Shown here piece by piece: positions 10,467 through 19,717 of a stretch of DNA of 64,000 bases. How positions within the stretch are numbered: position 1 is the first letter of the stretch; the number at the start of each line of letters is the position of its first letter. Source of the DNA: VBDM01 sp035651815 (GTDB lineage: Bacteria; Pseudomonadota; Gammaproteobacteria; Burkholderiales; SG8-39). The stretch is taken from assembly GCA_035651815.1 (NCBI GenBank), contig DASRFB010000023.1, positions 202,937 through 266,936 of the forward strand, in the 5' to 3' direction. The notes under the pieces are model-generated. The model ran no database searches. It was not told the origin of the DNA and saw only the letters and a list, made by a program, of their open reading frames with translations. Both the position numbers and the translations under genes were made by a program.

Positions 10467-11183
10467 ATGGCGATACTCGCAAGGCTAGCCGCCGTCGCGG
10501 CGCTCGTGTCCGCGGTCGCAGGCTGCGCGAGCACCGGCGGCAACGCCGCCGATCCGCTCGAGCCGCTCAACCGGGCGATGTTCGGCTTCAACGAGAAGGT
10601 TGACAATGCCGTGCTGAAGCCCGTGGCGCAGGGATACCGTGCCGTCACGCCGCAGATGGTGCGCACCGGCGTCACCAACTTCTTCTCCAATCTCGAGGAC
10701 CTCTGGATCTCGGCCAACAACCTGATGCAGGGGAAGGTGGAATGGGGGCTGGGTGACTTGTTGCGGTTCACGTTCAACTCGAGCTTCGGGCTGCTGGGCG
10801 TGATCGACGTCGCCTCCGACATGGGACTCGAGAAGCACAACGAGGATTTCGGACAGACGCTCGGCCGCTGGGGCGTCGGCAGCGGGGCCTATCTCGTGCT
10901 GCCGCTGCTCGGTCCTTCGACCGTGCGTGACGGCGCCGCGCGGGTGGTCGACTGGCAGGGCGACGTGGTGAGCAACCTGAGCAACGTGCCGACCCGCAAC
11001 ACGCTCTACGTGACGCGCGTGGTGAGCGACCGCTCCAACCTGTTCGACGCGACCAACCTGCTCGACGAGGCGGCGCTCGACAAGTACACGTTCGTGCGCG
11101 ATTCATGGCTGCAGCGGCGCCGCAGCCTGGTGTACGACGGCAGCCCGCCGCGCGAGCCCTCCGATTCCGACGAGCCGAAGTGA
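10467..11183 (+). CDS. mlaA: Outer-membrane lipoprotein MlaA (VacJ)
   Basis: A 238-aa lipoprotein with a lipobox ending at Cys20 (AVAGC). Family blocks include DPLEPLNRAMFGFNEKVD, FFSNLEDLWISANNLMQGK and GRWGVGSGAYLVLPLLGPST. It removes mislocalised phospholipids from the outer leaflet of the outer membrane and hands them to MlaC. In this operon it sits between mlaD and mlaC; enterobacteria encode it elsewhere, while betaproteobacteria often place it here. Confidence 0.95.
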   Translation: MAILARLAAVAALVSAVAGCASTGGNAADPLEPLNRAMFGFNEKVDNAVLKPVAQGYRAVTPQMVRTGVTNFFSNLEDLWISANNLMQGKVEWGLGDLLRFTFNSSFGLLGVIDVASDMGLEKHNEDFGQTLGRWGVGSGAYLVLPLLGPSTVRDGAARVVDWQGDVVSNLSNVPTRNTLYVTRVVSDRSNLFDATNLLDEAALDKYTFVRDSWLQRRRSLVYDGSPPREPSDSDEPK

Positions 11184-11191
11184 GGTCCAAC

Positions 11192-11809
11192 ATGAAGAAG
11201 ATCCTGAGCGCTCTCGCCCTGGTCGCGCTCGCGTCATCGGCGTTGGCACAGGACGCTGCTCCGGACGCCCTGGTCAGGTCGATCACGCAGGACGTCCTCG
11301 CCGTACTCAAACAGAACTCGAGCGCGCAGGATCCGAAACAGATCGCGAACATCATCGAGATGAAAGTGCTCCCGCACTTCGAGCTCACGCGCATGACACA
11401 GCTCGCGATGGGCCGCAATTGGCGCGCGGCGTCGCCCGAGCAGCAGAAGGTGCTGACCGCCGAGTTCATGACGCTGCTGGTCCGCACGTACTCGACCGCG
11501 CTGGCGAGCTACCGCGACCAGGTCATCGACGTGAAGCCGCTGCGCGCGGCGCCGAACGCGACCGACGTCACCGTCAAGTCCGACGTCAAGCGACCCGGAT
11601 CCCAGCCGATCGCCATCGACTACGATCTGGGCAGGACCCCCGCCGGCTGGAAGGTCTACGACGTGAAGGTGGGCGGCGTCAGCCTGGTGACGACGTACCG
11701 GGAGACCTTTGCGAACGAGGTGCGCGAGAACGGGATCGACGGCCTCATCAAGTCGCTCTCCACGAAGAACCGGCAGAGCGACGCCAGGTTCGGAGCGAGC
11801 AAGACGTGA
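11192..11809 (+). CDS. mlaC: Periplasmic phospholipid carrier MlaC
   Basis: A 205-aa periplasmic shuttle. Start chosen at the ATG giving MKKILSALALVALASSALAQ, a clear signal peptide, 8 nt after the mlaA stop; a longer in-frame reading would run through mlaA and is rejected. Family blocks are EMKVLPHFELTRMTQLAMG, WRAASPEQQKVLTAEFMTLL and the conserved YDLGRTPAGWKVYDVKVGGV. Ends in a 4-nt overlap with mlaB (GTGA). Confidence 0.94.
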   Translation: MKKILSALALVALASSALAQDAAPDALVRSITQDVLAVLKQNSSAQDPKQIANIIEMKVLPHFELTRMTQLAMGRNWRAASPEQQKVLTAEFMTLLVRTYSTALASYRDQVIDVKPLRAAPNATDVTVKSDVKRPGSQPIAIDYDLGRTPAGWKVYDVKVGGVSLVTTYRETFANEVRENGIDGLIKSLSTKNRQSDARFGASKT

Positions 11810-12090
11810 TCCGTCGCGACGGCGACCGGCTGGTCGTCGAGGGTCCGGTGACGCTCGACACCGTGCCCGAGCTCGCCACCGAGCTGGAGGGCCACCTCGG
11901 TCAGGGCGATGCGGTGGTTGACTTCGGGGGCGTGACCGACGTCGACTCCTCCGCCGTCGCGCTCGTTCTCGAGTGGCGGCGGCAGGCCGAGCGCCGCAGC
12001 GTCTCGCTGCGGCTCGCGAACACCCCCGAGGCGCTGCAAAATCTCGCGAAGCTGTACGGAGTGCTCGAGCTGCTTCCTCTCGCCCGCTGA
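11806..12090 (+). CDS. mlaB: STAS-domain protein MlaB
   Basis: A 94-aa STAS-domain protein that starts with GTG overlapping the mlaC TGA. The STAS core includes GPVTLDTVPEL and the conserved DVDSSAVALVLEW loop, whose serine corresponds to the functional residue of the family. MlaB binds MlaF and is needed for assembly and activity of the MlaFE complex. The position as the last mla gene is standard for betaproteobacteria. Confidence 0.88.
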   Translation: MIRRDGDRLVVEGPVTLDTVPELATELEGHLGQGDAVVDFGGVTDVDSSAVALVLEWRRQAERRSVSLRLANTPEALQNLAKLYGVLELLPLAR

Positions 12091-12119
12091 CGCCGGCGCG
12101 CACAGCGCCCGGCGCGCGC

Positions 12120-13019
12120 ATGACCGCCGCCATACAGATCGACGACGTCCACAAGCGCTTCGGGCCGCTGCAGGCCCTGGCCGGGATCGATCTCGAGGTG
12201 GAGCGCGGCGAGTTCTTCGGGCTGCTCGGGCCCAACGGCGCGGGCAAGACCACGCTGATCAACATCCTGGCGGGCCTGGTGCGCCCGGATCGGGGCGGGG
12301 CGCGCGTGCTCGGGCATGATGTCCGCGCCGACTACCGTCTCGCGCGCCGCGCGCTCGGCGTCGTGCCGCAGGAGCTCGTGTTCGATCCCTTCTTCACCGT
12401 GCGCGAGACGCTCGAGATCCAGTCGGGATATTTCGGCATCCGCAACAACGGCGCGTGGATCGACGAGGTCATGGAGCACTTGGACCTCACCGGCAAGGCC
12501 GACGCCAACATGCGCGCGCTCTCCGGCGGCATGAAGCGCCGCGTGCTCGTCGCGCAGGCGCTCGTGCACAAGCCCGACGTCATCGTGCTCGACGAGCCCA
12601 CGGCCGGAGTCGACGTCGAGCTGCGCCAGGGGCTGTGGCAGTTCATCCGCAGCCTGAACCGCGATGGGCACACCGTGGTGCTGACCACGCACTACCTCGA
12701 GGAGGCCGAGCTCCTCTGCCAGCGCATCGCGATGCTGAAGCAGGGTCGCGTCGTCGCGCTCGACTCGACCGCGAATCTGCTGAAGCGGGTGCATCACCTG
12801 TTCCTGCGCGTGCGCGTCGGCGGCGCGCCCTTGCCCGCGGCGCTGGCGCGGCGCGAGCACGGCGGCGCATCGGGAGCTCACGTGCTGCGGCTCGAGGGCT
12901 ACGCCGACGTGGAGCCGGTGCTCGCGCAGCTGCGCGCGGGCGGGTGCCGCATCGAAGAGCTCGAGCTCGTCCAGCCGGATCTCGAGGACGTGTTCGTCGA
13001 GCTCATGAGGGCCGACTGA
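12120..13019 (+). CDS. ABC exporter ATP-binding protein (YadG-like)
   Basis: A 299-aa ABC-2-type ATPase. Walker A GPNGAGKTT, signature LSGGMKRRVLVAQAL, Walker B VIVLDEPTAGVD, H-loop TTHYLEEAE. The start ATG gives MTAAIQIDDVHKRFG. It overlaps the next permease gene by one base (TGATG). This ATPase-permease pair between mlaB and ibaG-murA is common in betaproteobacteria. The substrate is not established; a cell-envelope component is plausible from context. Confidence 0.88.
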   Translation: MTAAIQIDDVHKRFGPLQALAGIDLEVERGEFFGLLGPNGAGKTTLINILAGLVRPDRGGARVLGHDVRADYRLARRALGVVPQELVFDPFFTVRETLEIQSGYFGIRNNGAWIDEVMEHLDLTGKADANMRALSGGMKRRVLVAQALVHKPDVIVLDEPTAGVDVELRQGLWQFIRSLNRDGHTVVLTTHYLEEAELLCQRIAMLKQGRVVALDSTANLLKRVHHLFLRVRVGGAPLPAALARREHGGASGAHVLRLEGYADVEPVLAQLRAGGCRIEELELVQPDLEDVFVELMRAD

Positions 13020-13786
13020 TGTCGACGGCCCGCAGCGGGTTCCCGACGCTCCTCTACAAGGAGGTCCTGCGCTTCTGGAAAGTGAGCGTGCAGACGATCG
13101 CGGCGCCGGCGCTGACCGCGGTCCTGTATCTGCTGCTGTTCGCGCACGTCATGGAGAACCGGCTGCAGGTCTACGGCAGCATCCCGTACACCGCTTTCCT
13201 CGTGCCCGGCCTGGTGATGATGGCGGTCCTGCAGAATGCGTTCGCGAACAGCTCATCCTCCCTCATCCAGTCGAAGATCACGGGCAACATCGTCTTCGTG
13301 CTGCTGCCGCCGCTCTCGTACTGGGAATTCTTCGCCGCCTACGTGCTCGCCGCGGTCGTGCGCGGCTTGGTCGTCGGCGCCGCGGTGATCGCCGTGACGG
13401 CCCCCTTCGTGCACCTGCCCGTGCGCGAGCCGTGGTGGATCGTGGCGTTCGCCGCCGCGGGAAGCGCGCTGCTCGGGACCCTCGGCCTGATCGCGGGCGT
13501 CTGGGCGGAGAAGATCGACCAGGTCGCCGCGTTCCAGAACTTCCTCGTCATGCCGCTGACCCTCCTCTCTGGCGTGTTCTACTCGATCCACTCGCTGCCG
13601 GCCTTCTGGCAGGGCCTCTCGCATTTCAACCCGTTTTTCTACATGATTGACGGTTTCCGGCACGGCTTTTTCGGCGTATCGGACGTCGATCCGCTGCGCA
13701 GCCTCACCGTGGTGGCCGCCGCGCTCGCCGTCGTGACGGCGGTCGCGCTCGCGATGCTGAGGCGCGGTTACAAACTGCGGCACTAA
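13019..13786 (+). CDS. ABC-2 type permease (YadH-like)
   Basis: A 255-aa integral membrane protein of the ABC-2 family with about six hydrophobic segments, for example TIAAPALTAVLYLLLFAHVM, AAYVLAAVVRGLVVGAAVIA and LTVVAAALAVVTAVALAML. The family block FLVMPLTLLSGVFYSIHSLP is present. It is translationally coupled to the ATPase gene upstream. Together they form a two-gene exporter of unknown substrate. Confidence 0.88.
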   Translation: MSTARSGFPTLLYKEVLRFWKVSVQTIAAPALTAVLYLLLFAHVMENRLQVYGSIPYTAFLVPGLVMMAVLQNAFANSSSSLIQSKITGNIVFVLLPPLSYWEFFAAYVLAAVVRGLVVGAAVIAVTAPFVHLPVREPWWIVAFAAAGSALLGTLGLIAGVWAEKIDQVAAFQNFLVMPLTLLSGVFYSIHSLPAFWQGLSHFNPFFYMIDGFRHGFFGVSDVDPLRSLTVVAAALAVVTAVALAMLRRGYKLRH

Positions 13787-13796
13787 AGGAAGAGTC

Positions 13797-14039
13797 ATGG
13801 TGACACCCGAGGAAGTCCGGGGCTATATCGAGGCGGGGCTCGCGTGCCGGGAGGTCCGGGTCGCGGGCGACGGTACTCATTTCGAGGCGGTGATCGTGAG
13901 CGAGGCCTTCCGCGGCAAGAACCGCGTGCAGCGCCATCAGATGGTCTACGCCGCGCTCGGCGAGCGCATGCGCGAGCAGATCCACGCGCTGTCGATGCGC
14001 ACGCTGACCCCGGAGGAGGCGCCGGAGTCGCATGGATAA
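13797..14039 (+). CDS. ibaG: BolA family protein IbaG
   Basis: An 80-aa BolA/IbaG-type protein. The BolA fold is visible as DGTHFEAVIVSEAFRGKNRV followed by RHQMVYAALGERM. BolA-like proteins act with monothiol glutaredoxins in iron-sulfur handling, and IbaG is linked to acid stress and the envelope. It overlaps murA by 8 nt, the usual ibaG-murA arrangement in proteobacteria. The C-terminus is the typical short ALSMRTLTPEE tail. Confidence 0.9.
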   Translation: MVTPEEVRGYIEAGLACREVRVAGDGTHFEAVIVSEAFRGKNRVQRHQMVYAALGERMREQIHALSMRTLTPEEAPESHG

Positions 14040-15285
14040 GCTGGTGATCGAAGGCGGGGTGCCGCTCTCGGGCGATGTGCGCGTCTCGGGCGCGAAGAAC
14101 GCCGCGCTGCCGCTCCTGTGCGCGGCGCTGCTCACCGAGGAGCCAGTGCGGCTCGCCAACGTCCCGCGGCTGAAGGATGTCAGCACCATGCTGAGGCTGC
14201 TCGGCCAGATGGGCGTGCAGACCTCGCTCGACGAGCGGCTCGGCGTCGAGCTGTGCGCGCGCGGCATGAACCACCCCGTCGCCCCGTACGAGCTGGTGAA
14301 GACCATGCGCGCGTCCATCCTCGTGCTCGGGCCGCTGCTCGCGCGCCACGGCGAAGCGCGGGTGTCGCTGCCCGGCGGCTGCGCGATCGGCCTGCGGCCG
14401 GTCGACCAGCACGTCAAAGGCCTCGAAGCCATGGGCGCGCAGGTCTCGGTGGAGGAGGGCTACATCGTCGCGCGCTCGGGCCGGCTCAAAGGCGCGCGCA
14501 TCGTCATGGATCTGGTCACAGTCACCGGCACCGAGAACCTGATGATGGCGGCCTGTCTCGCCGAGGGCACGACCGTACTCGAGAACGCCGCGCGCGAGCC
14601 CGAGGTCGTCGATCTGGCGCGCTGCCTCTCCGCGATGGGCGCGCGCCTCTCGGGCGCCGGGAGCGACGTCATCACCATCGAAGGCGTCGCCCGACTTTCG
14701 GGAGTGCAGCATCGCATCATGCCCGACCGCATCGAGACCGGGACCTATCTCGCGGCGGCCGCGGCGACCGGCGGACGGGTGCGGCTGCTCGGCACCGACG
14801 CGAGCATCCTCGACGCGGTCCTCGAGAAATTGCGCGAGGCGGGTGCGAGCGTCGCCGCCGACGCCGAGTCGATCTCGCTCGAGATGCGCGGCAGGCCGAA
14901 GAGCGTGAGCGTGCGCACGGCGCCTTATCCCGCGTTTCCGACCGACATGCAGGCGCAGTTCATGGCGCTCAACGCGATCGCCGAGGGCGCCGCGGTGATC
15001 ACCGAGACGATCTTCGAGAACCGCTTCATGCACGCGCTCGAGATGCGCCGCCTCGGCGCCGACATCGAGATCTCGGGCAACACCGCGATCGTTCGCGGCG
15101 TGCCGCGCCTGCAGGGCGCGACCGTCATGGCCACCGACCTGCGCGCGTCGGCGAGCCTGGTGATCGCGGGCCTCGCGGCCGACGGCCGCACCACGGTGGA
15201 CCGCATCTACCACCTCGACCGCGGCTACGAATACATCGAGGAGAAGCTCGCGCAGCTCGGCGCGCGCATCCGCCGCGCGCATTAG
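14032..15285 (+). CDS. murA: UDP-N-acetylglucosamine 1-carboxyvinyltransferase MurA
   Basis: A 417-aa cytoplasmic enzyme that transfers enolpyruvate from PEP to UDP-GlcNAc, the first committed step of peptidoglycan synthesis and the target of fosfomycin. N-terminal block GGVPLSGDVRVSGAKNAALP; the catalytic Cys lies in LPGGCAIGLRPVDQH. The length matches the family (about 419 aa). No resistance-type Cys to Asp change is seen. Confidence 0.97.
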   Translation: MDKLVIEGGVPLSGDVRVSGAKNAALPLLCAALLTEEPVRLANVPRLKDVSTMLRLLGQMGVQTSLDERLGVELCARGMNHPVAPYELVKTMRASILVLGPLLARHGEARVSLPGGCAIGLRPVDQHVKGLEAMGAQVSVEEGYIVARSGRLKGARIVMDLVTVTGTENLMMAACLAEGTTVLENAAREPEVVDLARCLSAMGARLSGAGSDVITIEGVARLSGVQHRIMPDRIETGTYLAAAAATGGRVRLLGTDASILDAVLEKLREAGASVAADAESISLEMRGRPKSVSVRTAPYPAFPTDMQAQFMALNAIAEGAAVITETIFENRFMHALEMRRLGADIEISGNTAIVRGVPRLQGATVMATDLRASASLVIAGLAADGRTTVDRIYHLDRGYEYIEEKLAQLGARIRRAH

Positions 15286-15335
15286 CGCTTCGCCGCAAAC
15301 CTTTGTTTTTAATCGCGGTCCGGGCTTTTTGGCGG

Positions 15336-15341
15336 TAGAAT
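15336..15341 (+). promoter_or_regulatory. Possible -10 element upstream of hisG
   Basis: The 86-nt murA-hisG gap contains TAGAAT 31 nt before the hisG GTG, within a T-rich stretch. No strong -35 is seen. It is a candidate start for the his operon; readthrough from murA is the alternative. I see no attenuator with a His-codon leader. Confidence 0.3.
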
Positions 15342-15371
15342 CGCGTTTTTATCCGACGCGATACCGGTCCG

Positions 15372-16013
15372 GTGATCACCCTCGCCCTCTCCAAGGGCCG
15401 CATCTTCGACGAGACGCTGCCGCTGCTCGCGGGCGCCGGCATACGGCCGCTCGACGATCCCGAGGCCTCGCGCAAGCTGATCCTGCGGACCACACGCAGC
15501 GACCTTCGGCTGCTCATCGTGCGCGCCTCGGACACGCCGACCTACGTCCGGCACGGCGCCGCGGAGCTCGGCGTCGCGGGCAAGGACGTGCTTCTCGAGC
15601 ACGGCGGCGAAGGCCTATACCAGCCGCTCGACCTCGGCATCGCGCGCTGCCGCATGATGGTCGCCGTCCCCGAAGGCTACGACTACGCGGGCGCCGTGCG
15701 CCGCGGCGCGCGGCTGCGCGTGGCGACGAAGTACATGGAGACGGCGCGCGAGCACTTCGCCGCGAAGGGCGTGCACGTCGACCTGATCAAGCTCTACGGC
15801 TCCATGGAGCTCGCTCCGCTGGTCGGCCTGGCCGACGCCATCGTCGACCTGGTGTCGACGGGCGGCACGCTGCGTGCGAACCGGCTGCGCGCGGTCGAGG
15901 AGATCCGGCCGATCTCGGCGCGGCTGATCGTCAACCAGGCGGCACTCAAGCTGAAGCGCGATCGGATCCAGCCGCTGCTCGACGCCTTCGCTCGGGCGGT
16001 CGAGCATGCCTGA
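15372..16013 (+). CDS. hisG: ATP phosphoribosyltransferase HisG, short form
   Basis: A 213-aa enzyme joining ATP and PRPP, the first step of histidine synthesis. GTG start (MITLALSKGRIFDETLPLL). PRPP-binding block is LVDLVSTGGTLRANRL. This is the short form, lacking the C-terminal regulatory domain, and needs the HisZ partner. No hisZ is in the window; betaproteobacteria usually carry it elsewhere. Overlaps hisD by 8 nt. Confidence 0.95.
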   Translation: MITLALSKGRIFDETLPLLAGAGIRPLDDPEASRKLILRTTRSDLRLLIVRASDTPTYVRHGAAELGVAGKDVLLEHGGEGLYQPLDLGIARCRMMVAVPEGYDYAGAVRRGARLRVATKYMETAREHFAAKGVHVDLIKLYGSMELAPLVGLADAIVDLVSTGGTLRANRLRAVEEIRPISARLIVNQAALKLKRDRIQPLLDAFARAVEHA

Positions 16014-17325
16014 GATCGCGCGCCTGTCGACGGCCGCGCCGGAGTTCGAAGCGCGGCTTGCCGCTCTCGTCGCGTTCGACGCGGCGCTCGACGAGGAGGT
16101 GGAGCGCGCCGCGGCGACGATCGTCGCCGACGTCCGCGCCCGCGGCGACGCCGCGGTCCTCGATCACACCGCGCGGCTGGACGGCGTGCGCGCGGCGAGC
16201 GTGGCCGAGCTCGAGCTTCCGCGCGCAGCGCTCGAGCGCGCGCTCGCCGGGCTCGAGCGCGAGCCGCGCGAGGCGCTCCAGGCGGCGGCGGCGCGCATCC
16301 GCGCATATCACGAGCGCCAGATCGCGCGCTCGTGGGAGTTCACCGAGGCCGACGGAACGGTGCTCGGCCAGAAGGTCACGGCGATCGACCGCGTGGGAGT
16401 CTACGTCCCCGGCGGAAAAGCGGCGTATCCGTCGTCGGTGCTCATGAACGCGATCCCGGCGAAGGTCGCGGGCGTGCGCGAGATCGTGATGACGGTCCCG
16501 GCGCCGCGCGGCGAGCGCAGTCCTCTCGTCCTCGCCGCGGCCGCGATCGCGGGCATCGACCGGGCGTTCGCGATCGGCGGCGCGCAGGCGATCGCCGCGC
16601 TCGCCTACGGCACCGCCACCGTGCCGGCGGTCGACAAGATCGTCGGTCCCGGCAACGCCTACGTCGCCGCGGCGAAGCGCCGCGTCTTCGGGATCGTCGG
16701 CATCGACATGGTCGCCGGTCCGTCGGAGATCCTGGTCATCTGCGACGGGGCCACCGACCCCGACTGGATCGCGATGGACCTCTTCTCGCAAGCCGAGCAC
16801 GACGAGTCCGCGCAGGCAATCCTCGTGTCGCCCGACGAGCGCTTCATCGGGCGCGTGGCCGACGCGATCGACCGGCTGCTGCCGTCGATGCCGCGCCGCG
16901 ACATCATCGCGGCGTCGCTCGCGCGCCGCGGCGCGCTGATCCGCTCGCGCGATCTCGAGGACGCATGCGAGCTCGCCAACCGCATCGCCCCAGAGCACCT
17001 CGAGCTCTCGGTGGCGGAGCCCGAGCGCTGGCTCGACAAGCTGCGCAACGCGGGCGCGATCTTCCTCGGACCGCACTCGAGCGAGGCGCTCGGGGACTAC
17101 TGCGCCGGACCGAACCACGTGCTGCCGACCTCGCGCACCGCGCGCTTCTCGTCGCCGCTCGGCGTCTACGACTTCCAGAAGCGCTCGAGCCTCGTCGGCG
17201 TCTCCGCCGCCGGCGCCCGTACCCTGGGGCCGCTCGCGGCGACCCTCGCCCGCGGCGAGGGGCTCTACGCCCACGCGCGGTCCGCGGAGATGCGCGCCGA
17301 GGCGCGCGCCGGGAAGAAGCCGTGA
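16006..17325 (+). CDS. hisD: Histidinol dehydrogenase HisD
   Basis: A 439-aa zinc enzyme catalysing the last two oxidations, L-histidinol to L-histidine, with NAD. Conserved blocks: VGVYVPGGKAAYPSSVLMNA, GPGNAYVAAAKRRVFG, DLFSQAEHDESAQAIL and GPNHVLPTSRTARF. The length is near the family norm (about 430). The TGA stop overlaps the hisC GTG. Confidence 0.96.
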   Translation: MPEIARLSTAAPEFEARLAALVAFDAALDEEVERAAATIVADVRARGDAAVLDHTARLDGVRAASVAELELPRAALERALAGLEREPREALQAAAARIRAYHERQIARSWEFTEADGTVLGQKVTAIDRVGVYVPGGKAAYPSSVLMNAIPAKVAGVREIVMTVPAPRGERSPLVLAAAAIAGIDRAFAIGGAQAIAALAYGTATVPAVDKIVGPGNAYVAAAKRRVFGIVGIDMVAGPSEILVICDGATDPDWIAMDLFSQAEHDESAQAILVSPDERFIGRVADAIDRLLPSMPRRDIIAASLARRGALIRSRDLEDACELANRIAPEHLELSVAEPERWLDKLRNAGAIFLGPHSSEALGDYCAGPNHVLPTSRTARFSSPLGVYDFQKRSSLVGVSAAGARTLGPLAATLARGEGLYAHARSAEMRAEARAGKKP

Positions 17326-18398
17326 GCTCGGGTCCCGAGAAGGTGATCCGCGACGAGGTGCGAGCGATGAGCGCGTACTTCGTCCCGCCCGCGGCGGGCA
17401 TGGTGAAGCTCGACGCCATGGAGAACCCGTACGGGCTGCCCGAGCCGCTGCGCCGCGAGATCGCGCAGGCCCTGGCGAACGCCGAGCTGAACCGCTACCC
17501 GGATCCCGCCGCGCCCGCGCTCGTCGCCCGGCTGCGCTCGGCCATGGCGGTGCCGCGCGATTGCGCGCTCCTGCTCGGCAACGGCTCCGACGAGATCATT
17601 CACATCATGATAGAGGCGTGCGCCCGGCCGGGCGCGGTGATCATGGCGCCCAGCCCGACCTTCGTCATGTACAGCGTCTACGCCAAGCTCTGCGGCGTGC
17701 GTTACGTACCCGTGCCGCTGAGCGCCGACTTCACGCTCGATGCCGATCGCTTCGCCGCGGCGATGGCCGAGCACCGCCCCGCGATCGTGTTCATCGCCTA
17801 TCCGAATCCGCCCGCGGGAAACCTGTTCCCCGACGCCGACGTCGAGCGCCTGATCGCCGCGGCGCCCGGCCTGGTGGTCGTCGACGAGGCGTATCAGCCG
17901 TTCGCGCGCCGCAGCTTCATGGACCGGCTGGCCCGGTTTCCGAACGTGGTGCTGCTGCGGACCCTGTCGAAGCTCGGGCTCGCCGGGATCAGGCTCGGCT
18001 ATCTCGCCGGACCGCCGCAGTGGATCCGCGAGTTCGACAAGGCGCGCAGCCCGTACAACGTCAACGTTCTCACCCAGATCGTCGCCGAGAAGGCGCTCGA
18101 GCACCGCGAGGTGCTCGACGCGCAGGCGGGCGCGATCTGCGCCGAGCGCGCGCGCCTGACCGAGCGCCTGCGCGCGCTTCCGGGTGTCGTGCCGTACGCG
18201 AGCGACGCGAACTTCGTGCTCGCGCGCATGCCGCGCGCGCTCGACGTTTTCGAGGAGCTCAAGCGCCAGGGCGTCCTGGTGCGCTGCTTCCCCGAGCATC
18301 CGCTGGTGAAGGACTGCCTGCGCCTCACCGTCGGCACGCCGGCCGAGAACGACCGGCTGCTGGAGGCGCTGCGGACGGTGCTCGCCGAATTCGTGTAG
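17322..18398 (+). CDS. hisC: Histidinol-phosphate aminotransferase HisC
   Basis: A 358-aa PLP-dependent class I/II aminotransferase converting imidazole acetol phosphate to histidinol phosphate. Start chosen at the GTG overlapping the hisD stop; the same frame stays open far upstream inside hisD but that is a shadow. PLP lysine in LRTLSKLGLAGIRLGYLAG; cofactor blocks NGSDEIIHIMIEA and VVVDEAYQPFA are present. Confidence 0.95.
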   Translation: MSSGPEKVIRDEVRAMSAYFVPPAAGMVKLDAMENPYGLPEPLRREIAQALANAELNRYPDPAAPALVARLRSAMAVPRDCALLLGNGSDEIIHIMIEACARPGAVIMAPSPTFVMYSVYAKLCGVRYVPVPLSADFTLDADRFAAAMAEHRPAIVFIAYPNPPAGNLFPDADVERLIAAAPGLVVVDEAYQPFARRSFMDRLARFPNVVLLRTLSKLGLAGIRLGYLAGPPQWIREFDKARSPYNVNVLTQIVAEKALEHREVLDAQAGAICAERARLTERLRALPGVVPYASDANFVLARMPRALDVFEELKRQGVLVRCFPEHPLVKDCLRLTVGTPAENDRLLEALRTVLAEFV

Positions 18399-18407
18399 GC
18401 TGACCCG

Positions 18408-18995
18408 ATGCGCACCGCGACCACCGAGCGCAATACCGCCGAGACCAAGATCACCGTCTCGGTGAACCTCGACGGGCAGGGCCGGGCCGCGCTCGCGACC
18501 GGTGTGCCCTTCCTCGACCACATGCTCGACCAGGTCGCCCGCCACGGCATGCTCGACCTCGAGATCAAGGCGAAGGGCGACCTGCACATCGACGCGCACC
18601 ACACCGTCGAGGACATCGGCATCACGCTCGGGCAGGCGATCGCGCGCGCGGTCGGCGACAAGCGCGGCATCCGGCGCTACGGCCACGCCTACGTGCCGCT
18701 CGACGAGGCGCTGTCGCGCGTCGTCGTCGACTTCTCGGGGCGTCCGGGGCTCGAGTACCGCGCCGAGTTCAAGCGCGCGCTGATCGGCGAGTTCGACGTC
18801 GACCTCGTGCACGAGTTCTTCCAGGGATTCGTCAACCACGCGCAGGTGACGCTGCACGTCGACAACCTGCGCGGCGACAACGCGCACCACCAGTGCGAGA
18901 CGATGTTCAAGGCCTTCGCGCGTGCGCTGCGCATGGCGCTCGAGCCCGATCCGCGCGCCGGCGACGCCGTCCCCTCGACCAAGGGGACCCTGTAG
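18408..18995 (+). CDS. hisB: Imidazoleglycerol-phosphate dehydratase HisB
   Basis: A 195-aa monofunctional dehydratase. The metal-binding motifs are DAHHTVEDIGITLG and DNAHHQCETMFKAFARAL. It lacks the N-terminal phosphatase domain found in enterobacterial HisB, so histidinol phosphatase must be a separate gene, which is not in the window. Starts 9 nt after hisC. Confidence 0.96.
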   Translation: MRTATTERNTAETKITVSVNLDGQGRAALATGVPFLDHMLDQVARHGMLDLEIKAKGDLHIDAHHTVEDIGITLGQAIARAVGDKRGIRRYGHAYVPLDEALSRVVVDFSGRPGLEYRAEFKRALIGEFDVDLVHEFFQGFVNHAQVTLHVDNLRGDNAHHQCETMFKAFARALRMALEPDPRAGDAVPSTKGTL

Positions 18996-19014
18996 CCTCC
19001 TCGCAGGTCCTCCG

Positions 19015-19656
19015 ATGGCTGATCGCATCGCGGTGATCGACTACGGCATGGGGAACCTCTACTCGGTGTCCCGGGCGCTCGAGCACGTCGCCGAATCGGG
19101 CTTGGTCGAGCTCACCTCCGATCCCGCGCGCGTCGCGGCGGCCGACCGCGTGGTCTTTCCGGGCCAGGGCGCGATGCCCGACTGCATGCGCGAGATGGAG
19201 GCGCGGGGCCTGCGCCCCGCGGTGCTCGACGCGGCGCGCAGCAAGCCGTTCCTGGGCATCTGCATCGGGCTGCAGATGCTGTTCGACTCGAGCGAGGAAG
19301 GCGAGACGGCCGGGCTCGGCGTCCTACGGGGGCGCGTGCGGCGCTTCGCGGCCGCCGAAACGCGAACCGCCGGCGGCGACCGGCTCAAGGTGCCGCACAT
19401 GGGCTGGAACCAGGTGCGGCAGCAGGGGCGCCATCCGCTGTGGAGCGGCATCGCCGACGACGCACGGTTCTACTTCGTCCACAGCTACTTTCCCGAGGCC
19501 CTCGACCCCGAGGTGGTGCAGGGCGTCACGACGTACGGGGTGCCCTTTACCTGCGCGGTGGCAAGGGATAATATTTTCGCGGTACAGTTCCACCCCGAAA
19601 AAAGCCAATCCGCCGGCTTGCGGCTGCTCGCCAACTTCATACACTGGAACCCCTGA
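19015..19656 (+). CDS. hisH: Imidazole glycerol phosphate synthase glutaminase subunit HisH
   Basis: A 213-aa class I glutamine amidotransferase that supplies ammonia to HisF. Start at MADRIAVIDYGMGNL. The nucleophile Cys is in FLGICIGLQMLF; catalytic His/Glu are in FHPEKSQSAGL. A longer upstream in-frame opening overlaps hisB and is not needed. Confidence 0.95.
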   Translation: MADRIAVIDYGMGNLYSVSRALEHVAESGLVELTSDPARVAAADRVVFPGQGAMPDCMREMEARGLRPAVLDAARSKPFLGICIGLQMLFDSSEEGETAGLGVLRGRVRRFAAAETRTAGGDRLKVPHMGWNQVRQQGRHPLWSGIADDARFYFVHSYFPEALDPEVVQGVTTYGVPFTCAVARDNIFAVQFHPEKSQSAGLRLLANFIHWNP

Positions 19657-19717
19657 ATCGCCCTTTGCCGCGGTCGCTCCCGCGCCTCGATTCTCTCCAG
19701 CGTCCCGCGTCACCCCT

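Noticed and set aside
15372..16013. hisG as a truncated gene
   Set aside because: 213 aa is the normal short form that works with HisZ; all expected motifs are present.
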